Positions 48,951 to 61,264 are shown, numbered from the stretch's first letter. The stretch is 64,000 bases of DNA from Malus domestica (GCF_042453785.1 NC_091669.1:10614501-10678500), one strand, 5' to 3'. Numbers and translations are program-made. The notes: generated by a model not told the origin, from the sequence alone.

Positions 48951-51900
48951 TAGTATAGGTCCCGGAATGGAGATACCCTTACCTTTATCATTCTTCTTTT
49001 GACCCTCATTCTTGTCCTCATCATCCTCACTGTCAGGAAGATTATCAGAGTCCTCCATCCTAACCAAAATCTCGAAATACTCATGATAATCAGCGCAGGG
49101 AAGTGCATTGGCAAAGGTACGCCACTTCTTCTTAGATCCCAACTTGAAACGTCGAAGCATCTCTCCCTGATTACCAGCTATATCAGGGTCATAACGAGAC
49201 AAATCAGTAAACCTTCTATAATATTCATGTGCCGACATATTTCTCTGTTTCAACCTGGTGAATTCCTGTTTCTTACGATCAATATACTCAGGAGGGACGA
49301 ATCTCTTCATAAAATTCTCTTTGAACACTTTCCAGTCGGCTGCCGTCTCAGGTGACATGTACCTAGTCTGATTCATCCACCATGCTGCTGGTTCATGACC
49401 CAAAAACCAAGTGGTGGTCTCCACCCACCTATTAGCAGGGAGATTCCCCTGACTCTGCATCACCTGGAAAGTCTTCTCAATATGATCTAGCCGTTTCTCT
49501 GCCCCCTCATGACTTTCATTACCCATAAACCGATCTAACTTCAAGTTGTACATGGTCTCCAGAGGTGTCCTCGGAGGAGGGGGAGGACGAATCACATTCT
49601 GTAAAGCCTGGGCCATCGCTTCCCCTAGCTGAGTAATATCCGGGAAATTAGGTTCAGAAGTACGGCGGGACTCCCTACGCTCCCTACGAGGCGGCATGAT
49701 TCTGACAGAAAACATCAAAAGATCGTTAAGACATTAACAAATTTACAGGACTGCAACCTAAGCTCTGATACCAAACTGACACACCCCGATCCGGAGGATC
49801 CAGGTGTGCTGGCCGTCACGTGGGCGTGACGTAACCATCGGCGCGACACGGAAGCAAAATAACAATATAACTCAGCAGAAATTCAAACCAAACTCAAACA
49901 TAACCACCTACGAACATAACCGGACGAGTTATCAGGTAAACACATAAGTTCAGAGCATAGGTTAACTGCAGTCAAGTAGGTCTAAAATAAAATACATCAC
50001 CCTCAGGTGAGTCCTACATGTCGAAGGTCTGTCAGAAAGCCGGAAAAGACCTCGAGAGCCACCAACCGCTAATTTAGAACCTGGAGGGGCGCAAAACAAA
50101 ATGAGTGGGTCAGTAAAACCAAAGATTTTCCAAAACATTTCAATTAAAACATTTCTAACCCCTCACCGTAAAACCTGTATACATTCTCCAGAAAAAGTAG
50201 ATATATATAAAACCATATGAAGTCTCAAAACTTAAATCCCAAATCTTTAACATTTTTCAAGGAAACATGCCATGCAATAAATCAAAATATAAATCAGGTG
50301 AAATAAGGAATCAATCGGAGACCCTGCAGTTGGTCCTATACGATTAATTCAACAGCTCAATATCCCACTAAGCCGGAGCCACCACAGTGACCTGTACGGC
50401 CCTACTCTGCACATCACTCGGAACTACGTGAGGTAGTCTATACGATGAAAGGTGTAAAAATACGCTCTAGTGCTTCTCTCATCATATCATCAGCGCGCAT
50501 ATCTAAGGTCACCCACCAGTCAGAACCCCTCTAATGGTCTGTGCGACTGGCATGTCGGAACCCTCACATGGTCTGTACGACATCCACCTACTTGGATCCA
50601 AGGCGAGCGTGCGGTGTGGTGAATAAAATAAGCACTAACACCTAGGGTGCAGGTTATGAGCTTGAAACATCTTATCAACAATCAATTAAATGAATAATGA
50701 ACTCACCTGACTTACCTGTGCCTCCACAGCACCATGCAACATGTATGCATCATATATCAATCATATAACTCATATGAAATTCACATTTTCCAAATAATTC
50801 TATGCATGGCATTTTCAAAACATAATTTCGTATAAATTCATCTTCTGGGAAAAATTAATAGTATAACGGTAATACGAAAACAAAACTGCCCACTCACTGA
50901 TAAGTCGACGGGTCGTAACCCCCGTGGCGTCCCTGGATGCGGTCGTCCTCGGGATACGTCTCACCTATATGCGAAATAAATATAAAAACGTTAATTTTAA
51001 ACACATCACCAATATTTCGAAATAATTTCTCATACGATGCTCAATTTGGGTATATGAATATACCACATCGACCTACTCGACGTCACGAGCGTCGAGAAAT
51101 TTTTAGAAACTGATTTGGACTCCCCACGCGCCCTCACGCGCCGGCTAGAGCTCGGCTCTACGCGCAGGCCACGCGCAGCCACGCGCGGCACGTGTCATCG
51201 TCTTCCCCAGGGTTCGCCGGACTGGTTTTTCCGGCGACCCAATTCCGGCCAAACTTTAAACCTCTTGTTCTCCTTCGTTTTTCACCCATTTTCTTCGTAT
51301 TTTATACCAAATTGAAGCCCTAAGAGTGTACTATCACGTTGGACTAGTTTTAGGGTCTAAAAATCAAGAAATCTCACCGAGCAAAATCCAAGAATTCGGC
51401 CAACTTTGAAACCCACGATCCCGACGTCCAAATCCTTCAAACGAACGTCCCCGAGCTTCCTTAGGACCTCACTAAGCTTGCTATAAGCTTGAATTCCCCT
51501 GAAACACAACATTTTACGTTCGCATGAACAGTACCCAAAAATGGAGGTTTCGGATTCCACGTGAAATCGAAGGTCTCACTTCCTAAAACTAGCACCAATG
51601 AACTCAGGACGTCAAAAGGATGAAGATACATACCTTATTTGCCTCGATCCGTCAAGTTTTGAAGGGTTTTGGTGGTGGTCCGTACGTGGAGGGTGAGGGA
51701 AAGAGAGAGATCGTGAGGGAGAGAGACAGAGAGTGCTACGGGAGGGAGAGAAGACAGGGAGTGCGTGTGTGTGTGATTGTGTGGTCCAACACAATCCTCA
51801 CCATCCATCCAAATCCCTAACCAAAAAAATTCCAATTCCAATAGTTTAATCCCAAAACTTACAAAATTAATTCAGATAATGTCACACACACACGTACCCA

Positions 51901-51968
51901 AATGGCCGTCAAGGGTAATTACGTCAATTCACGCCCCCGATATAGAAATCCCGGGACGGGCTGTGACA
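48950..51968 (-). mobile_element. Ty3/gypsy element, 5' part (LTR, primer site, gag)
   Basis: Reading down the minus strand: an LTR-like region from 51968 (TGTCACAGCCCG...) to 49777 (...TGTCA), about 2.19 kb. Then comes a tRNA-iMet primer site TGGTATCAGAGC (49762-49773) and a gag open frame (about 49700-48950) with the retrotransposon-gag core (RFMGNESHEGAEKRLDHIE, WMNQTRYMSPETAADWKVF, FMKRFVPPEYIDRKKQEF). Protease, RT, integrase and the 3' LTR are not in the window, so it is an incomplete fossil. Age cannot be set without a second LTR. Confidence 0.85.
49777..51968 (-). repeat. LTR of the gypsy element (about 2.2 kb)
   Basis: TGTCACAGCC...GTGTCA on the minus strand, with the primer site a few bases beyond its 3' end. 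Confidence 0.75.
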
Positions 51969-52740
51969 AAAGTCTTTATCATTAATATATTAATGAATTA
52001 CATGTAAGTTACATAATTTTTATAATAAAAATTAGTAATTGATTTAGAGTTTTAATACTCACACCCTTATTAAAATCCTAATTAATTTTCAATTCAAACA
52101 TTTTCAAAATATAAAAAATAAAATTAGAATAAGTTTGTACCCATTACATTTTTACATAAAAAAAAATTGATATGTACCAATTTGTTATATGAAAAATGTA
52201 CCCTTTTTTTTAATACACAATATGTACTAATTTGTTATATGAAAAATGTACCTTTTTTTAATACACAATGTACCCATTTTTTTATATAAAATTCATTCAA
52301 TATTTTCTCTAATCCATTTTAAAACTTATATGGGTACATTCTATTTCGTTGATTTGAAAATGTATTATGTCAAGTTTAATAGAAGAAATTTAATAATGTT
52401 ATTAAGCCTAATATATTCTTCTTTTTTTGTCTTTTTGAAAAATGTACCCATGTTTTGGTACAATAATTTTTTGGTTAGTATTTTTTATGAACGTATTCAT
52501 GTATATATATATATATATATGGATACACACAATATATTGGAGAGTATAATTTATTTTTAATATTTTTAATCCCATAGATTATGGGTTTTATTTTAAATCT
52601 CATTAATATAAATAACTACAAATTTTATTTTTAAGTTAAAAATATAATAACTTATATAGAAATACATTATTACATTACTGTCAGGGACTTCGATAAAAAA
52701 CTAAAAATCACAAAGGTTTCAATCAAAGAACATTGATAGT
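51969..52740. other. AT-rich gene-free stretch with repeats
   Basis: There is a short tandem repeat of 'ttgttatatgaaaaatgtac' at about 52177 and 52230, and an (AT)n run at 52501-52520. It is possibly an old transposon remnant; no family assigned. Confidence 0.45.
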
Positions 52741-53335
52741 TAGGGACCGTATCCAAAGTGTCTATTTAAAATATGTAGACCTTTTAGGGTCACCCTTAAT
52801 GTTTTTTAATAGAGTTCGATTCCACGGGTGCATAGGCAAAAATGGTTTGTGAAGTGGACCATAACTAAGAAATTACAAGCAACATAAGTCGGGTTCAAAT
52901 AGTAATTTTAGACTTGCTATAAATAGCAAGTCAAAATATGTGGAAAAGGAAGTGGACAGTTGACCCGGACGTGACCCGTTTACCCTAGAGCGAACCGACT
53001 TCAAACCCGTTTCCTGCAGCCTTTTTCGACGCCTACTCGAGAGTTTTTCCAGCGAATCGAAGCCACCCACCACTAGAAAACAACTCAGCGTCACCCCAAC
53101 TTTCATTTCCACCCGAATGAACGTCGTCGTCTTCCCTGAGCTCAAGACGGCAATCTCGCCGTTCCTGCACTTTCTGACACCATCCACCACCACCACCTGA
53201 CTCACCTCGACCCTAGAAACAAAACCCTAACTTTCATTTGGGCGTTGGTGCAGCGAGCTTCCCACCAAACGAGGCTTTTCACGGCAATTTCACTGTTCTC
53301 AATCCAGTTTCAGGCCCCCGACACGGGTATAATAT
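52741..53335 (+). mobile_element. LTR fragment related to the solo LTR at 32265-35149
   Basis: It shares the early LTR part ('gtagacctt.taggtcac', 'cacg..cgcataggc') and the later 'catttccacccgaa' region in the same order. Both ends are missing. Confidence 0.55.
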
Positions 53336-53344
53336 TGGGAAATA

Positions 53345-53990
53345 CTTGGAAATCAAGCCACATAATTAAAAAGGTATCAAATTTGATTTTGGTTCCACTA
53401 GTATTCGTAGTCCACTATGCAATTGCTTTGCCATTATGTATAAGTAGGTCAAAGAGTAGGAATTGAAAACATATATCTATGGATTAGCACTACCAATTAA
53501 GTTTCACTTTTTTTATTTTGGTACTCAGCACTTACCATATGTTTCATATTGTCTTGAGTAGAAAGTTGAACAATTGAAAACCGACCCGATGCACGCACAT
53601 TCAGTCAAGATTTCAATTACTTAGCACACCAATGTTGTTCTAGTTTAATCAACATAAAATCTGACATGTATTGTTCATTTGAGGATATCCGATCATGTTT
53701 GGACGATAGGATGGGGAGGGGAGGAGGAGTCTGGCATGTGTTGTTCTTACCATAGGAGGCCTCTGTGTATTAGGAGTGAATTTACTTAATATAAGTTGTA
53801 AATTATGATCTATCAAGTTTACTCTAAGATTACATCCTTTAAAACCATCTTTAGTGGACCATAAGTGCAACCAATTCGACATTGATAACCTTTTCGTTTT
53901 GTAAAGCAATGAAAGATTCATCATCGAATCGGAATCTTGTTCACAATGAAATGTTGGGGTCAGGGTTTGTTCACAATTGAAACGGTAATA
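53345..53990. repeat. Orphan UGT upstream block
   Basis: It is homologous to the distal upstream regions of UGT copies A and C, including 'agtaggtcaaagagtaggaa' (one of the longest matches), but no UGT71K coding sequence lies on the expected low-coordinate side, where an LTR fragment sits instead. It looks like what is left of a lost gene unit. Confidence 0.7.
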
Positions 53991-54159
53991 AGGTCATGTC
54001 GGGTCAAGGGAAACCCGCAGTGATACCAACACAGCAGAGTCAAGTAAGCGGCCAACTACTAATTACAAATAAAACTTTCTCAACTTAATTACATGCACAG
54101 TCCAACATATGTTGAATTCTATCCAAAAAAATTATGATGCAAAAAGTGAAGTCATTCAA

Positions 54160-54370
54160 TACACGTAATTTAACTGCTTTGATTGGCTAGCAATAATATG
54201 ATTCAATCAGTTGTTCATTAAATATTATTTTCTCTATTCTAAATGTAAATTCAACTGCTTTGATTGGTTTGTGAGGGTTTTTTTCTAGCAAGATCTAAGA
54301 TTATTTATTTACTTCAAATATTTGACTTTCCGTTTGTCAATTCACGCATATAAATACGTTTACAATATGT
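54160..54370. repeat. Block duplicated at 43270-43570
   Basis: Same strings as listed for 43270-43570; it includes a local repeat of 'ttaactgctttgattgg'. Confidence 0.7.
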
Positions 54371-54531
54371 AAATCACTCGAAATACGCCGTGATTCAAAA
54401 AATATCTTCTGCACGCTCGTGAGCGTGTGCATGAAGGCTAGTAAAAATAAAAGACAACATATTTTCCAAGAAAAATTTAACCCTTTGAATTTTCAAATTT
54501 CTCCTTGAGAATGATCATAATCTTTGACAAA

Positions 54532-55983
54532 TCATAGGGAAATTTGATCAAGAAAACGTCCCAATGAATTGTAAGAGGAGCCACCAACCATCAGGGCTTT
54601 CTTGCTCTTCTCACTCATGTCCTTCACCCTCTTCCTCACATCACTATCCTTCTCCATCAACTCCTTTATCCCTCGCTCTAGTTCATGTGCCTTCACAACA
54701 TTTGGGTACTCACCGTACAAGTCCCTCCTATACTCCATATTAACTTCCACCGCCAATCCTAATTCCCTCACCAACTCAAATGCATTTAGTTGTTGCTCCG
54801 CGTACACCGGCCAAGCTGCGACCGGCACGCCAAACCATAGGCTCTCCAACGTGGAATTCCACCCGCAATGGGACACGAACCCTCCGACGGCCGGGTGGGC
54901 TAGGATCGCCACTTGCGGAGCCCAACCTATGACCTTCCCAATCCCAGCTGTCCGATCGAGGAATCCTTCAGGTAGGACTGCCTTAGGATCCGAATAGTCA
55001 CTAGGGGAAGCGATAATCCCCTTTGGTGGGGGCTGGCGCAGCGACCACAAGAAGCGATGCCCGCTCTGCTCCAGCCCCGATGCTATCTCCCTCACCTGGT
55101 CCTCACCAAAGCTTCCCATGCTCCCAAAGCACAGGAACACCACAGATGAATCGGGCTGCTCATCTAGCCACTCCAATATATCCGACTTCTGCTGAGCCTG
55201 CTTCGAACCCACCTCGGTTTCACTGATCTTTAGGTTCAGAATAGGTCCCACAGGGTACACAGGTGGGGTCTTACCATCAGAAAGTGAATCAAGGGCGTGT
55301 GATTCCAACTCAACGAACGTATTTATCAGAATACCCTTGAGTTCTCTAAACCTGTTGGCATAGCCAAGGAAAGCTTTCGCACCATCCTTGTCCAAAAGGA
55401 CGCTTGGCAAAACTCCAGCCGGAACCGAGTCGACAAAAGTTGGCAGTGTCAACTCAGCATCCGAGCCCTTGAACTCGCTTACGTGCTTGCCATACACGTC
55501 GCGAATCGTTTGGATATTAAGTACCAGCCCGAGAAACCCGGCCGGCGAAGTGAAGAACATGTACGTAGGAACTCCGAAATCATTGGCCACGTCGACCATT
55601 GTCGTGCAAACCATGTCGATGACAAACCCGGCAACCCGAGTCGACTCGGACTCTGACTCGGCGAGTTTGGAGACAGCATCTTTGACGTAGGGTTTGTGGC
55701 TCTCGACGAATTTGCTGCGGAAGGCGTTGGGACTTTTGCGCGTGTCGATGTCGGAGGCGGCCTGTGGGAGGGTGATGAAGTTGACACGTGACAACACGGG
55801 AGAGGATTCGAGGGAGGATATGTAGGCCTCTGTACCCTTGGATTCGAAGGGGAGCTTCATGATGAGGACTGTGATGAAGAGTTTCTCGTCTCGAGAGACA
55901 AGGAGCTTTGCCATCTCCACGGCGGAGATGAGGTGGCCGGTGCCGGCATAGGGGATGAAGACGAGTTTCATTGGTTGCTTCAT
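54532..55983 (-). CDS. UDP-glycosyltransferase, UGT71 family (D)
   Basis: A 483-aa single-exon UGT beginning [17 protein letters not shown] with His17. The Asp partner is Asp123 (VIDM), and the PSPG box runs Trp354-Gln397 with [20 protein letters not shown]. The terminal Gln points to UDP-glucose. It is clearly in the UGT71 group with A-C but more distant, with a longer loop before the PSPG domain ([19 protein letters not shown]) and an insertion near 415-425 ([11 protein letters not shown]). Acceptors are probably small phenolics; exact substrate unknown. It has its own promoter region, not obviously the A-C type, apart from a weakly matching GATCTCATGCC block at about 56168. All key residues are intact, so it should be functional. 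Confidence 0.93.
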   Translation of the reverse strand: MKQPMKLVFIPYAGTGHLISAVEMAKLLVSRDEKLFITVLIMKLPFESKGTEAYISSLESSPVLSRVNFITLPQAASDIDTRKSPNAFRSKFVESHKPYVKDAVSKLAESESESTRVAGFVIDMVCTTMVDVANDFGVPTYMFFTSPAGFLGLVLNIQTIRDVYGKHVSEFKGSDAELTLPTFVDSVPAGVLPSVLLDKDGAKAFLGYANRFRELKGILINTFVELESHALDSLSDGKTPPVYPVGPILNLKISETEVGSKQAQQKSDILEWLDEQPDSSVVFLCFGSMGSFGEDQVREIASGLEQSGHRFLWSLRQPPPKGIIASPSDYSDPKAVLPEGFLDRTAGIGKVIGWAPQVAILAHPAVGGFVSHCGWNSTLESLWFGVPVAAWPVYAEQQLNAFELVRELGLAVEVNMEYRRDLYGEYPNVVKAHELERGIKELMEKDSDVRKRVKDMSEKSKKALMVGGSSYNSLGRFLDQISL

Positions 55984-56084
55984 TTGGAAATTTATTAGGA
56001 GTTTGATAGCTTTGGAGGAAATGAAAATTTAATTAGCTGATTGATGTACAAGCTTCTTTTCTTTTAGATGTGTGTCTGTGTATG

Positions 56085-56105
56085 TATATACTATATATAT
56101 ACACA
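56085..56105 (-). promoter_or_regulatory. Possible TATA region of UGT D
   Basis: An alternating TATATATATAGTATATAC stretch on the minus strand lies about 110 bp before the ATG. The low-complexity context makes the exact box uncertain. Confidence 0.35.
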
Positions 56106-56410
56106 GATAAATATATACTCACTCTCACACACACACACACATTATGGATGTAAATGATGGAGGTGATGATCTCATGCCTTTGCTGGCATTGGTTAAATTG
56201 TTTAGTTAATTCGCAGGATATTTATAACAAAGACTTGGAAACCAAGAAAAGGACCTTTGGGGTTCAGAGAAAGTTTCATGCATGCCTCTTGGCCACAAAT
56301 TACGGAAGAGAAATTGGAGTAGTGATCACGGGAATAGATAAGTTGTGTGAATATTCGAGAAAAAATATTCATAAAATAATACGATAAATTCTGTAAATGT
56401 TGGATAGAAC

Positions 56411-58462
56411 CAAGGAACAAAATGCCGCCGATATTATCGGTTTTTCACAATACCAATATTTTAATAGGTATCCAACGGGTTTTCGTCAAAATATCGCGAT
56501 ATTATTGATAATATCGATAATATCGCGATATTTCCGAAACTATCGCGATATTTTGGAACTGTGCTACTCGGAGAAGAACTGGAGAAGAACGCCGGAGCTT
56601 CTACAGCTTCGGCCGACTGTAAAAGAGCACCCTAGACACCGATCTAGGTATCAAAATGAAATAGAAGACGAGATGAATGTTTTTATAAATTCTGTTTGCC
56701 GTGAAACAGTCGGAGGTGTTTAGAAAGTTCGTCGACACCCACGACCTCGCCGGAGATGGGTGTGCCTATTCCCGAGCCAATTTCGTCCCAAAAACCTTGC
56801 AAAAACACAATTTTGAACTTAAATTTCACATATAAGCTTCAACTAGAACAGAAAGAGGCAAACCCGAAGCTTACCTAACCGGAGAAATTCAAGAACCTCG
56901 CCGAAGTTCCTACGTTCGCCGAGTTGCAGAGACGAGAAGGAGAGGGAGAAAGACAAGGTTGCTAATGATGATGGGTGTCTTCCTGAAGCAGGTGCGATGG
57001 TGTGCGTGTGTGTATGTGGGTCTCGGACCCTCGGTGCAGAGACAAAAGAGAGAGACAGTGCCGACGAGGGAGGAGCAGAAGGCGATGTGGGAGAAGGATC
57101 GAGAGACCTTGGGTCTTTGTGCATGTGTGTGGGAGAAGGATCGAGAGACCTTGGGTCTCTGTGCATGTGTGTAGGAAATCTGTGTGTGTGTGTGGGAGAA
57201 TGGAGAAGGGAGATCAGAGAAGAGAGAAGGATGGAGAGAGAGAGACTGTGTGCATGTGTTGTGTTGTGTTGTGTGCGTGTGTTGTGTTATGTGCGTGTGT
57301 GGTGGCGTGTCGGTGTGTGTGTGTGGTTGGGTCATCTGACTCACACTCACCTGACAACTTTTACAATCACTTTTTACAATTTCAGACCATGGACAAAAAT
57401 AATAGTGCTTTCATAATGAAACCGTGTGCCATTGTGAGTTTGTGATATTCTTTCACATTCAAAACCGTGTGCCACTGTGAGTCTGTGATATTCTTTCACA
57501 TTCTCAGAGGTGGAGTATCAGAGCCATTCAGAGCATTTTCGTTTCTTCTTCTTCCCTTACCCCTTTCAAAGTCATTCCAGATCCATTCCAGAGCTTGAAC
57601 ACAAAGGTTCCATATTTAAAGTAAGTTTACAAACTTATATTTATATTATTGTAATTTATACAACAACAAAAAAATTTGTATGGACTCGTATGTTAATTTT
57701 TTTAAGTAATTAAGTAATGTTGTATAATTATTCCCTAGGATAATTTTAATATGTTTAATGTTATTTATTATTTTATTAATATTAGGTTTGATTATCAAAT
57801 TGGATTATTATTCATTAATATTAGGTTTTTTAGTTATCAAATTGGATTATTATTCATTAAATTGGATTATTATCAATCTTCAAATGATTTTGCTTATGGA
57901 CAAGGTCAACCAATCTCGGATCCATATGGGTGACATGTTAACAATTACATGCAAAACTATTTTGGGGATTTATCATTTGATAACTACTATTCACAATACA
58001 CTCACTCTACACATAGAGATGATGAAGATAGTGAAAAATTTGAACCTCATAGGAACTCTATGTGGTACTAAGTCACTCATGTATCTTACCATGCAATGTA
58101 TAAAGTATAAAATATTGTACTAATTAATTATATATAAATGATTATGGTGTGTTTAAACTTCTTTCATTAATTACTACATATTTTCTACACTCACAATGTT
58201 TGCCAGCTCGCTATATAATCAACTTGATAATGTTAAATTCATCATGCAATGCATTTCCTTCCAATTTTTTTTGATAAACTAATAGATAATTGACTAAATA
58301 AACATCCTGCAAAGTTTCAATAAAAATTTCCAAGTTTTTCTTACAATTTCCGTGGTTTCCATATTATTTTTATCGATATCGATATTATCCCGATATTTCC
58401 ATCGATATTTCTGTGTTTTCGGACTACCGATATTTCCGATATCATCGATATTTAATACCTTG
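56411..58462. mobile_element. TIR-like element (2052 bp) containing an LTR piece
   Basis: The ends CAAGG and CCTTG are flanked by a perfect 8-bp duplication GATAGAAC (56403-56410 and 58463-58470). Both end regions are full of 'cgatatt' and 'gatattatcg' palindromic strings. The middle (about 56570-57350) resembles part of the 24631/38540 LTR family. No transposase. It is non-autonomous, perhaps hAT-like from the 8-bp duplication. Confidence 0.65.
56570..57350 (-). mobile_element. LTR fragment inside the TIR-like element
   Basis: It shares 'gccggagct.ctacagct', 'ccgatctaggta' and 'gtcggaggtg' in order with 26190-26340 of the nested solo LTR. It continues into 'gagagag' and GT-rich sequence, including a 42-bp tandem duplication at about 57089-57172 (gaaggatcgagagaccttgg). 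Confidence 0.55.
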
Positions 58463-58649
58463 GATAGAACGGGAGAGTTCTTTGTTTTGAAATCCAACTA
58501 CATAATATATATTTTAAGACTATCCAAATTAAAAATAAAAACTCAAAAATAAATCGGATAGAACGGGAGAGTTCTTTGTTTTGAAATCCAACTACATAAT
58601 ATATATTTTAAGACTATCCAAATTAAAAATAAAAACTCAAAAATAAATC
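58462..58649. repeat. Perfect 94-bp tandem duplication
   Basis: 58462-58555 and 58556-58649 are identical, each starting GGATAGAACGGGAGAG. The unit starts at the target duplication of the 56411-58462 element. Lack of any difference indicates a very recent event or an assembly artefact. Confidence 0.92.
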
Positions 58650-59269
58650 GACGACTTGTAGTAGGACTTATATAATAGAGGTGTACCCTAATAATTACTT
58701 TTATTTATTTTTTTATGAACCAACGTTATTATCTACATTAAAGGGGAGAGAGAGTGGGCTTAAAGTTCACAATAGACTATCAATATTATAGTTCAAATTT
58801 ATCTTTAGCAAGAATCGAATCTAAAAACTATCACTTATAAATAAAAAAGAATATCACTAAACCGTAGTACGAAGTGATTAATAATCATTTTTTAATAGTT
58901 ACAGAAAACATAATATTTCTAACATTACTCGTCAATCAAACGGACTTAAGTTGAATTCATTTTTAGGCAACTTTTTTCTTTTTAATATGCTTTATTTCTC
59001 CATCCTCACTTCCACGAGCTTATTCTTCTTCGTTCAATATTTTTCTTATATACATTTCCAATATTTTAAATGGAATTAATAAAGAAAGACGCAATGACCT
59101 GAGCTGTAAAAGAACAAATTTGCTTTTTGACCTGGGGGAGTCGTAGCCGACAAGAATACTGCAGTCTGAAGAAAAAGACAGATTCCGAAAGCTGACCCGG
59201 CATGCACCTTCCACCTCGTAATCTATTTCTTTGTCTTCTTTCTTTATTTAAATTATTACGATTTAATCA

Positions 59270-59385
59270 CGTCAATATTTAATATTATTTTTTTATAAAT
59301 ATAATAAGATAAAAAATAATATTACGTCAATATTTAATATTATTTTTTTTATAAATATAATAAAACAAAAAATAATATGTGTGAG
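59270..59385. repeat. Tandem AT-rich repeat
   Basis: The unit 'acgtcaatatttaatatta', followed by T-run and 'ataaatataataa', occurs twice at about 59269 and 59323. Confidence 0.75.
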
Positions 59386-59755
59386 AAGAAGAAGAAAAAA
59401 GATAAGAATAGAAGGAAAGAGAATCCTACTATGTAATAATTATATAGACATATTGAGGAAACAACGGACGTGCATATTTATGACTCCCTTGCCACGTGGT
59501 ATCTTACTATGTTAGTGATTTCCGCACTACCTGTTTTTTAAATTTACACTCTTTCGTTTGGATTTTTCTTTTATTTCCTACAGAAGGAGGTCTGAAAGAG
59601 GTGTGGAAATTGCTCCCGATAATGTGCACGTCGATTAAAATGGAAATTAAAAACTGCTCATTGGACTTTGCATACTAAGAAATCATTGGACCAAGAAATC
59701 ATTGGACTTTTGATTTGTTATTATGCTACCAAGATAATTAAGCTGCACTAATTAG

Positions 59756-61264
59756 TCACAGGAAGATCTGATCAATGAAACGGTCCAATGATGAGTGTGA
59801 GGAACCACCATCCATCAACGCTCTCCTGCTCTTCTCACTCATCTCCTTCACCTTCTTCCTCTGCTCACTCTCAACCTCCATCACCTCCCTTATCCCTCTC
59901 TCTATCTCCTCCGCCCTCACCACCACCTCCCCTTCCCTCCTGTAATCCATCTTAATCTCCACCGCCAGTCCCAACTCCCTCACCAGCTCAAACGCATTCA
60001 ACTGCTGCTCCACGTACATTGGCCAAGCCGCAACTGGCACCCCGTACCAGAGACTCTCTAGGGTTGAATTCCACCCGCAATGGGACACGAACCCACCCAC
60101 CGATGGATGGCCCAAGACCGCAACTTGCGGGGCCCATCCTATGACCTTCCCTGTCCCGGCCGTGCGGTCGAGGAACCCTTGGGGCAGGACTCCGCTGGGA
60201 TCAGCATAATCACTGGCGAATGGAAGCTCCCCCTTTGGCGGGGGCTGGCGTAGGGACCACAAGAATCGGAGGCCGCTGTGCTCAAGCGCGGCGGCTATCT
60301 CCTTCACTTGGTCCCCACCAAAGCATCCCATGCTCCCAAAGCACAGGAACACCACCGACAAAGGAGGTTGATCATCAAGCCACTCCAAAATTTCCTTCTT
60401 TTTGGCCAGCTCCGAGCCTTCAGGGTCACTCTTCAAGTTCAGTATGGGCCCTACAGGGTACAGCGACGGGGTTTTGCAGTCGGTAAGAGCTCCGCGGCCG
60501 TGGGATTCTAGCTCCATGAAGGTGTTTACCAAAATCCCCTTGGTTTCTCTGAACCTTCTGGCATGGTTGATGAACTCTGTGGCGCTATCCTTGTCCAGAT
60601 ACATGCCAGGCAAGACTCTAGCAGGCATTGGGTTGACAAGACACGGCAAAACCAAATCAGGATCCGATTCCTTCAGCTCAGTGCAGTCCTTGTTCTGCTC
60701 GTCATGAAGGGTTTGGAGGTGGAGCACAAGCCCGAGAAAGCCTGCGCCGGACGTGAAGAAGACGTAGGTAGGAACCCCAAACTCATTGGCCACGTCTATC
60801 ATGGTGGTGCAGAACATGTCGATGACAAACCCGACTAGACTGGGCTTGCAATCAGACTGAAGGGCCTCACTAGTGAGCTTCGCGACTGCATCTCTGACGT
60901 GTTGTTTGTGATTTTCAACGAATAGCTTCAGGAAGAGGCTGGTCTTAATACCCTTCGTCTCTACGGCTTCCTCCGGGAGGTTGATGAACCTGATACGTTC
61001 GGCGTCGTCAGCACCCTTGAGCTTCAACTTGGACTCCAAGGGCAGCTTCATGGTGAGCACTGTGATGAAAAGCCGGTCGTCTCGAACAACTAAGAGCTTT
61101 GCGATCTCGAACGAGGACGCAAGATGGCCAATACCTATGGCAGGAATGAACACTAGCTCTCTCTCTCTCTCTCTATATATATATATTACACGTAAGTATG
61201 TATGTGTATACATATCGAAGCATGCACATGGATTGTGGTGTTTTATATAACAAATATAAACCAC
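59756..61264 (-). CDS. UDP-glycosyltransferase, UGT71 family (E), start region altered
   Basis: The UGT body is complete from [12 protein letters not shown] (residue 36 on) to the stop. His47 and Asp149 (VIDM) are present, and the PSPG box is Trp377-Gln420 with [20 protein letters not shown]. The expected reaction is UDP-glucose transfer to small phenolics; substrate unknown. It is closest in feel to D and other UGT71s. The usual first codons (MKxPxxLVFIP) are not there: the frame runs straight from ELVFIP into a (CT)n(AT)n microsatellite (RERERE, IYIY). The only in-frame ATGs are 18 and 35 codons upstream of the family start, in unrelated sequence. It may use a new start with an odd 30-residue leader, or be silent. 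The annotated start (61264) is the farthest in-frame ATG and is uncertain. Confidence 0.8.
   Translation of the reverse strand: MVYICYIKHHNPCACFDMYTHTYLRVIYIYRERERELVFIPAIGIGHLASSFEIAKLLVVRDDRLFITVLTMKLPLESKLKLKGADDAERIRFINLPEEAVETKGIKTSLFLKLFVENHKQHVRDAVAKLTSEALQSDCKPSLVGFVIDMFCTTMIDVANEFGVPTYVFFTSGAGFLGLVLHLQTLHDEQNKDCTELKESDPDLVLPCLVNPMPARVLPGMYLDKDSATEFINHARRFRETKGILVNTFMELESHGRGALTDCKTPSLYPVGPILNLKSDPEGSELAKKKEILEWLDDQPPLSVVFLCFGSMGCFGGDQVKEIAAALEHSGLRFLWSLRQPPPKGELPFASDYADPSGVLPQGFLDRTAGTGKVIGWAPQVAVLGHPSVGGFVSHCGWNSTLESLWYGVPVAAWPMYVEQQLNAFELVRELGLAVEIKMDYRREGEVVVRAEEIERGIREVMEVESEQRKKVKEMSEKSRRALMDGGSSHSSLDRFIDQIFL
61157..61187. repeat. (CT)n(AT)n microsatellite at the UGT E start
   Basis: An 18-bp CT run followed by about 13 bp of AT, lying exactly where the first codons of the UGT should be. 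Confidence 0.9.

Noticed and set aside
57000-57440. Cysteine/valine-rich frames around 57000-57440
   Set aside because: They are made by GT-repeat DNA in the LTR-derived part of the 56411 element; no real protein features.
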